A program made the translations under genes and the position numbers. Positions 28,201 through 36,779 of a stretch of 64,000 nucleotides of DNA are shown here, in pieces. The notes below the pieces were generated by a model. That model did no database searches. It was not told where the DNA came from and saw only the letters and a list, made by a program, of their open reading frames with translations. Position 1 is the stretch's first letter, and each line of letters starts with the position of its first letter. This DNA is from Lineus longissimus (taxonomy: Eukaryota; Nemertea; Pilidiophora; Heteronemertea; Lineidae), in NCBI RefSeq assembly GCF_910592395.1, contig NC_088317.1, positions 17,592,039-17,656,038 on the forward strand. The letters run 5' to 3'.

Positions 28201-31200
28201 AAGGACTACCTGGAAGGAAGGGTGAAGGCGGCGTGCCAGGTTTGCCTGGACCAGAGGGTAGGTCTACGATATCATCATTCAGTGTTTCATGAATGTTCAG
28301 TCTTGTTTGGTACTTTTTTGTAGCCAACATTAGGCAGTGATACACTCATAGATATGAAGGGTTTTTTAACCTTTGAAAACCTTTAACGGAATGTGACTAT
28401 TCATTGGTGTGCTCTTCAATTTGTTTATAACTGTCTGGTATTTTTCAGGACCAAAGGGAGATATGGGCGTTATGGGATTCCCAGGACAAGATGGCCGTCC
28501 CGGTAAACCAGGACTACCAGGTTTGGACGGCATGAAGGGCGGCCCGGGACCAGAGGGTGGCCCTGGTCTGCCTGGTCAATCAGGCCGTGATGGTGAGTAC
28601 GATATGGTTTCCAAAACATATATTGTTTATAAGAGATCATTGCTCAGTGGGTCTGATATGCCAAGAGAAATGAACTCAATCACATCTCAAAATCTTTCAG
28701 CCAAAGGTTCTGATTTCCAAGTGAACCGTTTCTTTCAGGACTCAAAGGAGAGCGTGGATTGGACGGACTCCCTGGCCAGAAGGGAGAACTCGGTGAACCA
28801 TCAGCTGCCGGAACCAAGGGAGAACCAGGGAAAGATGGACCAACCGGACTACCAGGAACACCAGGTCGAAGCGGTATTTTGTTTTTCCTTCCTCCGCACA
28901 CTAGTGATTACAATGTTCAATGAGAAATCGATGAGTATGGCAGTTTTGTTTTGATTTGAAGAATTTCTGATTGAGTCGGTAGAGTAGCCAGCAAACGAGA
29001 GATTTTTAATGCTGTGACCTGGAAAAATTATCACTAATGAGAGACAAAAAGATCACTTGTCTGAAGACAAACCAATCATTGTGAGGCCTATTCTTGACCA
29101 AGACTTTTGTCTCAAGCAGTAATAATCCCATGCCACTGCCACAAATATCTCCTGTTTGCCGGACACTTAATGAGACTTTTCAATGATTTTTCAAGTCAGA
29201 TCATCATGCTTATGCTGTTAGCAAGAATATCTAGCTTAGTGCATTGTTTGCCTGGCTTCATTCTGTGCATCTTATTTTCCATCGCTTTTCAAATCAGCTT
29301 CTGTTAAAAAAGAAAATTTAAATTTCTGACGCATTTTGTATTGATGAACATTGCAGTTCCTGCTGGTGCAATTCCCTTCCTTACTTTGAACTCAGTCAGG
29401 AGACATTGTGACTTTCATGGTGGAAACAACTGACAGTTGCCACAGCTCCTGACTGATTTTACAGTATACCTTAGAGCACTGATGGTAATTTAGTCAAATT
29501 TTAAGTTTGTATCAGTCAACCTCCAATTGCAGGCCAATTGGATCATTCTTCTTTATACAAACAGACTTTCTTGAGTGTGCGAAGAGATGCAATCCGCAGC
29601 CTAGTATTGGAGGATTGAAGAGTCAAATGAATAAGCAATGCTTAGGAAGAAATATCTGAAGCATCCTTGTGGGAAGCTGCTACCATCAGTTCTTTATTGC
29701 CTTCGCTTTCTTTCCCTCCAGTTTTCCTTCTCTTCTTCCTTATCTTAGAAATAATACTTTGAATCAGGTTCAAAGAAAGTTTGTGTGTACAGCATGCCAA
29801 GGAGTAACATCCCTTGTCTGGAACAACATACTACTCTATGCTACAATCTGCAATCATGTCTGAAGCATCATCATCTTCATCATACTCCACAGCCATGCGA
29901 CCATTGCTAGTGTTTCCTTCAATCTCATGACATGGTTGAACCACAAAGTAGTTGTGAAATGATACTCAAGTGTTGTGTGCAGCAAGGCACGTTACTTAGG
30001 TGCAGAACAGTACCACATGAATTCGAATTAGCTTCTAGAAGTTACTTTTACATGGATGTATTCATTTTGCCTATTGCTTCAGTTTTGCTTAGCATGATAC
30101 GACGTAATGTCCATGCTTACCCTGCTTGCTGTTCTTAAAGCTACCACTGCCTTCTGAGTGAATGCTTCTCAGAAACCAACATCTGTTTCAAGTATGTCCC
30201 CAGGAATGAGGAAAATCAAGTACAATTATAGTCCCTACAGTGTTGAAAAGGGCTTGTGGTGCCTATTAGCCTAGTGGTGAACACTGCAGGCTGCCACGCA
30301 CAAGGGCCCGGGGAGAACTCAGGATTTGTATTCTGGATGAACCGGCATGGATTTAATGAACTTAAATTCCTGGCCCTTCACAGTCCTTCGAATGAGACTT
30401 AAAACCATGGTTCCTTGTATCTGGTGTCTATGCCTGGGCAGGTTAATGACCCCACCAAGTGTGAAACATGAGTAGCTTGCGTTGACTCGCCCTCCTTGGC
30501 CGAAGGCCCTGGGCATAATAGTCAATGATGACTGCGTCCCAGTAAATGAAAGAAGAAGATGCACATCAATACACACTGAGGTTAAAATTGTACCTGGGCT
30601 TGTACCACCCTACCTTACCACAAAGGATCTGGGTCATCCTCAGTCTTCAGGGTATGCATGTTATATTACAAAAGAAATCTTTCCTGACTTTCCCGGCTAT
30701 CGGATTTCAGGTCTGCCAGGCCCAGACGGACCAAAGGGTGACAAGGGTGACCCAGGACGTGGTCTGCCTGGAATTCGAGGCACGACAGGACTACCTGGCC
30801 TCAGTGGTCTACCAGGAGAGCCAGGACTGCCTGGACCAAAGGGTGAAGATGGACTTCCAGGATTTAATGGACTTAAAGGACAGAAGGTAGGCTAGAAATG
30901 TATACTTCTTGGACACCTTATCAAAACTAGTGATTAGACATTTCTGAGATATATACATTGATGGATGCCACAAACTGTACCAGAAAACTGGCACAAGGTC
31001 ACCTAATCTTAGATGTCTTGCCATCCAAGGCTAAGAAGCGACATCACCCTGGGGTGGTTTATTGGAGTGTTCTGTCTCTAGAGACTCATTGCCAACCAAG
31101 GTTTTGCCATAAATAGCATCTTTAATGACAATCACATAACATTTTCAGGGTGGAGATGGCCTTCCAGGACGCCCAGGTCTCACAGGTAGAGATGGCCTAC

Positions 31201-34200
31201 CTGGAATGAAGGGAGCTCAGGGTCTACCAGGCCTTGGAGGACCAGAGGGAACCAAGGGAGACCGCGGTGATGATGGACCGAGGGGTCTTCCAGGAGATGC
31301 GTCTGAGGAGGGTAAACCAGGACCCGAGGGACCACCTGGACCTAAGGGTGACAAGGGTGAGAGGGGTACCTCAGGTCTTCCTGGACTCAGAGGTAAGAGA
31401 CCGATATCACTTCTAAATTTTCTAATTTGGTTCATATAATGAACCCCTCCTATCCGTTTTCTACATGTTTTTTTTATTTTCCGGAATCATTTCACAAGGA
31501 TAATTCAAATGTTTCTGTCATCATTTTAGGTATAGTTGGTATGAAAGGTATAAGAGGGCCTGAAGGTCAAAAGGGTCTGCCTGGTTTACCTGGTCCCAAG
31601 GGTAATGCTGGCTTCCAAGGGCTGCCCGGTGTACCAGGGGCTAAGGGTGACACCGGCCTGCCTGGAGAATTTGGGCGCCCCGGCCTCGACGGCTTGCCCG
31701 GTCTAAGAGGAGACAAGGGTATAGAGGGCCCAGCTTGTGATGAGGTGCCTGGAGTCAAGGGCAACGAAGGTAAAGTAATGGCTTTATTCTGCAGCATTAT
31801 TGAGTACAATACCCAGATTTCTCATTGATAATAATTATCGCCAAGGTATTCTATCTTGACCTGAAGTTTAAAGCAATACACTGTACATTCACATATATTT
31901 ACTGCTGGTTCTACGTACCTATTTCTAACACCAGGTGATGCCAATAGTCAGCCATAATGCATGCAGCATGCTGGCACGTAAACTGTATGCAATTGGTGTG
32001 TGTATAAATTTTCCCGAGAAAGCTATTTGTCAGGCCATGAAGCTGAAAAAAGCAGAGCTGGATCAGTTATTTTTACTTTGTCTTTAAAAAAGACAGTTGA
32101 GCATTTTCAAAAGTCATACCCAGGTATGTCTTTTTCTGTCAGACCTGGTCAAATATGTTTTCAAATGTTATCAGTCAATCATGACGAGTTTCTTCTACAT
32201 TTACCTCAATATTTAGGTCTAAAGGGTGACGAAGGACTGCCTGGTCGTGATGGCTTGAGTGGTCGGCCAGGACTGAAGGGTGACTCAGGTCTTCCTGGAT
32301 TATTGGGTCAGAAGGGCGAACCAGGTCGCTCCTTGGAGAAGGGTGAACCTGGCCTGCCAGGTGAGAAGGGACTGCCAGGATTACAAGGTAAGGTCAAGGT
32401 TATTCAATCGAAAAAAGCACTTGTGAAACCATATATCAGTACTTGTTAAGCCTTTTTCAAGGTCATTCTACTGACTGTCAGGCTGCTGTGGCCTTGAGAT
32501 TATGATAAGCTGCAAATTTTTTAGAAACAGATGGGTTTTGAATGACTCTCAGATTCACATTATAATACTTTTGATTCTAGGTGTCCCAGGTAGAGAAGGT
32601 CCACGAGGCCTCCCAGGCGAATTCGGGCCCGAAGGCCCAAAAGGTGAACGCGGCACTGACGGGCGTCCAGGCCTCTCTGGCATTCCCGGCAAGGATGGCC
32701 CCAATGGACCAAAGGGTTCACCCGGCACACCTGGTCTGCCTGGCGAGAAGGGTGAAAAGGGTCTTCGAGGCCTCCCAGGGCCTGAAGGACGACCAGGTGA
32801 AAAGGGAGGAAATGGACTCCCTGGACTTGATGGACCCTCCGGTCCTGTCGGTAGGTATATGTTTATTACCTGTTTAACATATTTGTTAATCATTTTCGAT
32901 GACATCTTTTGATTTTGATGTTTTATTGATTGGTGCTTAGGTTCAAGACTGATTTTTTGTTTCGCTTTCTTAGGAGGAATTGCCTGTTCTTTTATCAATC
33001 TGCTGTTAGTAATACCTGCAGATTCAGTTAAAGGTGTTTCTGGCAATGGCCTACTCATTGCCCAGTCACTCTGACCTTCATGGAGGATAGCTGTGGATGA
33101 TTATTTGGACTGAATTCCTTTCTGCAAGCAAACCATTTGCAAGAGGCACAGGTTGCTAAAAAAATCACTGATTTTCCAGTATCAAGTTGAAACAACCAAA
33201 ATGATCACATCGCAGTGTACGTATTATCAAAATATTTTCATTTTGTTCAGGTCCAATTGGACCAAAGGGAGACAAAGGAGAGCGAGGTCTGCCAGCAGAC
33301 ATTGGCAACATCGTCGGAGTTAAGGGAGACAAGGGAGACAGAGGTCAAACAGGGCGTCCAGGTCAGCCCGGTGAGAGTGGCATAGATGGTCTGCCAGGCA
33401 GGCCAGGACAGAAGGGAGAGATTGGCCCGCTGGGTAACCCTGGCCTGCCCGGACTTGTTGGATCTGATGGTCTGCCTGGTGACCCGGGTAGGTCCGGTGA
33501 GACTGGTCTCGATGGACTGCCAGGTAGGTCAGAATTACGCAAAGAATCAGCTAGGTTTATTAGAGACATAGGCCTGGTTCTGTTCTTTAAGCCATAAAAG
33601 TGTAATTCGAACATGAAGTGAGCTCATCATACTGTTCCAAACATCAACTGTGCATAGAATTGGAAAAGGCTAGCTTGTAATGTAATGTAACAAGTGGATA
33701 TTCACATGCCTGTCATGAGACCTGGTGATTGAAACAACATTAGATTTCTGTATTAGACCATCTTTATTCTCTCCTGTCTTAGACACATCATTAGCAGCAT
33801 CCGTTTCCCCTTTAGCCGGGATATACTCGAAGACAGCACAACATCACCCTCACAGTAACATATTGGTCTCCATTTTGCAGGTCCACGAGGTCTCAAGGGA
33901 GAGCCTGGTCTGCCAGGATCGGCCGGCAGGGTCGACCCGGCTGGATATCTCGTAGTCCGCCACAGTCAAACCACCGAGGTGCCCGTCTGTCCAAATGGCC
34001 AAATCAAGCTCTGGGATGGTTACTCCCTGCTTTACATCGAGGGGAATGAGAGGGCACATAACCAGGATCTAGGTAAGTGGGAATCTCTCATGAATACATA
34101 AGGGGTTCAGGTGCAAAAGTCACTTGAAAGCCATTCCAAAATATATTGAGATAACTATGGTAAATGAAGCTGACAGTACGTCTGATCTGAATACTAAACC

Positions 34201-35093
34201 ATTTTATTGCAAACTGGAAAAGTTCCATTGAAACTCATGTAATAAGTTGTCACTTTAGATGTAAAAACCATCAGAGTTACAGGTACTGCAGGGAAACCTT
34301 TCAAAACTGTTGTCTTCTCTCGTCTTCAGGTTTCGCTGGCTCTTGTCTCCAGCGTTTCAGCACGATGCCGTTCGTCTTCTGCAATTTCAACAACGTCTGC
34401 AACTACGCCAGCAGAAACGACAAATCCTATTGGCTGTCGACGACGGCGCCAATTCCCATGATGCCAGTTCTGGAGCAGGAGATCATCCCGTATATCTCCC
34501 GATGCACTGTCTGTGATGCCCCAGCTAATGTGATCGCAATCCACAGTCAGACGATTAAGATTCCCGAGTGCCCACAAGGTTGGAACTCATTGTGGATTGG
34601 ATACAGTTTTGCCATGGTAAGTTGGTTGGAATTATTTCAACAAGGATAAAATCATTTCTGACAAAATTTTACCCTAGAATAAAAACCATGTAGAGACACA
34701 TCTTTAAAGTTATTTGGCAGGTCACTGCGACTAAAATTGCTGGTATGCAAGGCATTGACATTGTAATGCAATTATTCAGATTTAAAAAACTGTCTCATTT
34801 ACAATTTTATAGACAGTTTCCTTGTTTGTTTTCAGCACACTGCTGCCGGGTCTGAGGGTGGTGGCCAATCTCTGTCGAGTCCCGGATCCTGCCTAGAGGC
34901 CTTCCGGGCCACGCCGTTTATTGAATGCAATGGTGCTAGAGGAACATGTCATTACTTCGCAAACAAATACAGTTTCTGGCTGACGACAGTCGACAATAAC
35001 CAGCAGTTCTCACGACCGCAATCACAAACATTGAAAGCCGGAAACTTAAGATCTAGAGTCAGTCGTTGTAATGTTTGTATAAAGAATATTTAG
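1132..35093 (+). CDS. COL4A2: Collagen type IV alpha chain, alpha-2 class (29 coding exons; start unresolved)
   Basis: This encodes a secreted basement-membrane collagen that trimerises with alpha-1-type chains and polymerises through its 7S and NC1 ends. Exons joined by GT-AG sites with matching phase: 1132-1204, 6677-6733, 16432-16566, 20640-20684, 21678-21740, 22020-22178, 22570-22632, 22985-23090, 23517-23719, 23972-24136, 24432-24639, 24753-25052, 25403-25581, 25838-26035, 26339-26516, 26803-26913, 27265-27576, 27925-28257, 28449-28592, 28739-28873, 30711-30886, 31149-31392, 31530-31769, 32217-32387, 32581-32850, 33251-33523, 33881-34072, 34330-34616, 34836-35093. They give about 1,758 residues, near the family norm of about 1,700. 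Order: signal peptide, 7S cysteines, interrupted Gly-X-Y helix, NC1. The alpha-2 class call rests on NC1 words [21 protein letters not shown] and [11 protein letters not shown]. The N-terminal residues are uncertain; all other junctions keep frame. Confidence 0.96.
1440..1556. repeat. Interspersed repeat copy ending in GAGAGGTTCTACTGTA
   Basis: The segment holds several diverged words of the type 'ctctattaagga' and 'aggacacctctcaa' and ends in 'gagaggttctactgta'. The reverse complement of that end (TACAGTAGAACCTCTCT) matches the start of the segment near 26985. It lies in the first mapped intron of the collagen gene. The family name is unknown to me. Confidence 0.45.
6677..6733 (+). CDS. COL4A2: Collagen IV 7S domain cysteine exon
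   Basis: Nineteen codons between a ttgcag acceptor and a gtaagt donor read [19 protein letters not shown]. The cysteine spacing matches the 7S cluster of vertebrate alpha-2 (CGGRDCSGGCQCYPEKGG as I recall it), which cross-links four collagen IV molecules at their N-termini. The next exon is 9.7 kb away. Confidence 0.92.
6802..6828. repeat. 27-base near-perfect palindrome
   Basis: TTGGGCCCATACC is followed by one central base and its exact reverse complement GGTATGGGCCCAA. It lies about 70 bases inside the long collagen intron, near the donor of the 7S exon. It could form a 13-base-pair hairpin in the pre-mRNA. Confidence 0.8.
9799..9980. repeat. Diverged tandem repeat, about 90-base unit, two copies
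   Basis: Both copies contain 'tgtttctagaaatc', a preceding 'agtgtgt' word and a following 'ctgcaccca'. Copy 1 runs from about 9799 to 9890 and copy 2 from about 9892 to 9980. It is non-coding and intronic. Confidence 0.6.
11388..11826. mobile_element. Nested MITE-like element with 14-base terminal inverted repeats
   Basis: The ends are exact inverted repeats: GGTTCCACTACAGG at 11388-11401 and its reverse complement at 11813-11826. Inside are two more inverted pairs: a middle one (11493-11622, sharing GTACGGCTACAGG) and an inner one (11644-11783, GGTTCCATTACAG against CTGTAATGGAATC). Words such as 'agtccggacta' recur. No transposase frame is present, so this looks like a non-autonomous DNA element with related elements inserted into or derived from it. 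I see no clear target-site duplication. Confidence 0.75.
15434..15615 (+). mobile_element. tRNA-derived SINE
   Basis: The head has a polymerase III A-box-like stretch (TAGTGTAGTGG) and a B box (GTTCGATCC, 15499-15507) at tRNA spacing. It continues into a non-tRNA body with 'gggagaacccaggat', 'ggatgaacc' and 'aacttaaattcctg', which recurs at 30260-30480. The tail is A/T rich. The clover-leaf is not intact, so this is a SINE and not a functional tRNA gene. Confidence 0.75.
16432..21740 (+). CDS. COL4A2: Collagen IV exons 3-5: start of triple helix (7S region)
   Basis: Exons 16432-16566, 20640-20684 and 21678-21740 encode 45, 15 and 21 residues, each starting with a whole glycine codon (phase 0). 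The third ends in GLDGCNGTA, matching the conserved DGCNGT motif of vertebrate alpha-2. Its asparagine sits in an N-x-T glycosylation context and its cysteine belongs to the 7S cross-linking region. The lengths of 135, 45 and 63 bases are multiples of the 9-base Gly-X-Y unit. Confidence 0.93.
17131..17411. repeat. Duplicated 40-base intronic segment
   Basis: The words 'gtaaattgtgtcatcgacc' and 'ttccc' occur at 17131-17170 and again at 17371-17411, each after 'ggaattat'. About 200 bases separate the copies. No function is visible. Confidence 0.6.
18041..18116. repeat. Two-copy tandem repeat, about 36-base unit
   Basis: Copies at 18041-18076 and 18081-18116 share 'aatcgtatgc' and 'tgtcaatgtaaaacctgtac'. 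They lie in a collagen intron. Confidence 0.75.
18751..18791. repeat. Two-copy tandem repeat of a palindromic 20-mer
   Basis: TCACTGAGTGAGTGAAACCT occurs twice, at 18751-18770 and 18772-18791. The core TCACTgAGTGA is itself near palindromic. Confidence 0.7.
21410..21614. repeat. Recent tandem duplication, about 102-base unit, beside a collagen exon
   Basis: Two adjacent copies (about 21410-21510 and 21511-21614) differ at only a few bases, for example 'gggagcaaaatac' against 'gggagcgaaatac'. The second ends about 60 bases before the acceptor of the exon at 21678, so the duplication lengthens the branch-point region of this intron. Confidence 0.85.
22020..28257 (+). CDS. COL4A2: Collagen IV central triple-helix exons 6-18
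   Basis: Thirteen exons encode Gly-X-Y repeats with interruptions. From the exon at 23517 onward most junctions split the first glycine codon (G|GN). Interruptions seen: [12 protein letters not shown] (22020 exon), a Gly-poor stretch [14 protein letters not shown] (22985/23517 junction), [12 protein letters not shown] with two cysteines (25403 exon), [13 protein letters not shown] (25838 exon), [11 protein letters not shown] (26803 exon) and GLPCVSG with one cysteine (27925 exon). RGD occurs in the exons at 23517, 23972 and 26339. Three exons are very long (300, 312 and 333 bases), suggesting fused ancestral exons. Confidence 0.94.
23245..23484 (+). mobile_element. SINE or LINE-tail-like element abutting a collagen acceptor
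   Basis: The segment carries a B-box-like GGTTCGACCCC, 'tgggcaggtctcattccctta', and the 3' word 'aaagtgctttgag' with 'cataaagcactgtataaaa', a tail type common to many LINE-mobilised SINEs. It ends in an A-rich run (23471-23484). The collagen acceptor at 23516 follows about 30 bases later, so the element sits against the pyrimidine tract. Confidence 0.65.
26985..27055. repeat. Fragment of the AGAACCTCTCT interspersed repeat
   Basis: 'caatagaacttctcttcaag', 'gagagg', 'agaggtgtctgctaaagg' and 'ggctgtatg' match, in the opposite orientation, the repeat at 1440-1556. It lies in the intron before the exon at 27265. Confidence 0.4.
28449..33523 (+). CDS. COL4A2: Collagen IV C-terminal triple-helix exons 19-26
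   Basis: Eight exons of 135 to 273 bases continue the Gly-X-Y helix. The intron after 28873 is the longest here (1.8 kb), and its donor (gtattt) is weak though the frame is kept. Interruptions: [38 protein letters not shown] (one cysteine), [10 protein letters not shown] and [17 protein letters not shown] motifs occur in the exons at 31149 and 31530. The interruptions give flexibility and lateral contacts in collagen IV networks. Confidence 0.94.
30260..30480 (+). mobile_element. Second copy of the tRNA-derived SINE family
   Basis: It starts with 'tagcctagtggtgaacactg' (A-box region) and shares the body words 'gggagaactcaggat', 'ggatgaacc' and 'gaacttaaattcctg' with the SINE at 15434. The B box is lost: the stretch that should carry GTTCGATCC reads directly 'agggcccgggg'. 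It is a dead copy about 230 bases before the collagen exon at 30711. Confidence 0.7.
33881..35093 (+). CDS. COL4A2: Collagen IV NC1 (C4) domain exons 27-29
   Basis: Exons 33881-34072, 34330-34616 and 34836-35093 encode the last Gly-X-Y units and about 225 residues of NC1, the domain that selects chains and joins trimers end to end. It is a tandem of two C4 repeats with all 12 cysteines (VPVC, GSCL, VFC..VC, SRCTVC, IPEC, GSCL, IEC, GTC, SRCNVC). [23 protein letters not shown] and LKAG are all present. The methionine of PIPMMPV and the lysine of LKAG lie where the sulfilimine cross-link forms in vertebrate NC1. The protein ends CIKNI at a TAG stop. Confidence 0.97.
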
Positions 35094-35828
35094 GCGGACA
35101 TTTTGGACATTTTTGGAAAAAAAAAAATGGTGATTCTGTCACCGAGGGTGCAGAAATCGCAGAAGAAACTATGCAAGTATTATCGGGATCGGTTTCTGAT
35201 ATTCAAAGCTTTTTTCCTGATGCTAAAAACCGTGACATTTTTGTGAATGCGCTCTCATAAGTGTAATGCAAACTAGTTAAGCATGAAAATTCCAACTCTG
35301 ATGCATGATATTAGATTAAGTTTTCTGCTGCAATTGTGGAATTTGATCGATCACAAAATTGAAAATGAGCAAATTTCCCAACATATTTCATGGTCGAAGA
35401 CATCAGAAATGAAAGTGGTCAACATGGAACAATCTTTCGAATTATGTTGACACCGATGCGATTTAAATAGTCTCACACAAGTCACTGATGGCGACATAAT
35501 GTGGTAGGCCTAATTACTTAATTGAATAATTGATATTATCAACATTTAATTGATGCTGATTGATAGATATTTCAATTTAAAGAAATATCGCTATGAATTG
35601 TAATTGATATAATTAAGATTGAACAAATTTATATATGATGGTGCTAGCATTAGTTAGTCATGCTAATTTAGCATTGATTGTTTCGTTGCACGGCTTGTCT
35701 TAGAGTTTGAATGAAAAATGGTACCGAAAAAATACTCAATGTATACTGCACTGAATGAATTATTGTCCATAACTTTTATATCATTTTCGCATAATATTTA
35801 TACATCACTGTATATATTTTGTTACTGA

Positions 35829-36702
35829 AATAAATGCTCCTTGGGGTCCAGTCTTATGCTGGCAGTAATGAGAGGAAAGCCCCTTACAAACTGAAGGCAA
35901 CTTTCGCACAAGGAGTACAGTTTTATCGACCTCAATTTTCAAAAATATTTTAAACCTCAATAATGTCGATACTCATTTTAGAGATATTGGGGTACTCCGA
36001 TCTAAGAGTTTCTGCAGTACTCTTGCAGTACTCTTACATCAGTACTCATCTAGGACGTCCTGAAGTATTCTTGAGGTACTCATCAAGACTACAATAGGGG
36101 TACTCTTTGCAAGACTGAATCAGTACTCATCTTGAGGCTATGAGTACTATGTCATATAACAATCTTACATTTAGGAGCCATAATGGACTTGTCCAAAACT
36201 TGGAAATGCTCTTTGGGTGGGTCAGTCCATTGCGTCTCAAAGGGAGATAAAATGAAGTTGGCCAGTGTTCACTGCTGTGTATTTCAATGTAGAATCCATG
36301 TACAGAGATACTGTGATTATATATGTTGTAGACATTGAAGTTCAGTTCATCTTAAGTTGACCTGGTTTGTGTGTATGTTTGTACAGCTACCTGTACATCA
36401 GTTAACATTCATTTCATTCAAGCCTTAGTTGAACTGAACTTTTAGCTGTAGTAATGCTTTGTTTATTGCCGATGTTATCCAGTGTTGCATGATGGGAAGA
36501 ATGACATCGGTCCTGGTGCCACACCTCATTTCAGACCTTAGAAACAGCATACAGGCCGCTCAAACTGGGTATTGGTCTAGGCCTATACATACTTGGTATT
36601 ATTAATAAAGATACTTGAATTTGAATCAAAACATGTCACTTTTCCCATAATGCTGTTGGAGATATCGTACGCTCTGCTTGTAGAAAATATTAGTCAAATA
36701 AA
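35829..36702 (+). terminator. Candidate collagen polyadenylation signals
   Basis: AATAAA occurs at 35829-35834, 36604-36609 and 36697-36702, that is 0.7 to 1.6 kb after the collagen stop. Any of them could end the transcript; the sequence alone cannot choose. Confidence 0.5.
35992..36147. repeat. Cluster of GTACTC motifs
   Basis: GTACTC occurs at 35992, 36017, 36028, 36042, 36076, 36100 and 36123, and GAGTAC at 36142, with irregular spacing and little similarity between them. It falls in the probable collagen 3' UTR or just past it. Confidence 0.6.
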
Positions 36703-36735
36703 AACGATATTTGTAAAACCTTGTTTCTGATTGAT

Positions 36736-36779
36736 TAATGACATGCTAATGACATGCTAATGACATGCTAATGACATGC
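36736..36779. repeat. Minisatellite, 11-base unit x 4
   Basis: Four perfect tandem copies of TAATGACATGC. Confidence 0.9.

Noticed and set aside
32555-33058. 167-codon minus-strand Pro/Gly-rich frame
   Set aside because: Shadow of the collagen exon at 32581-32850, for the same reason.
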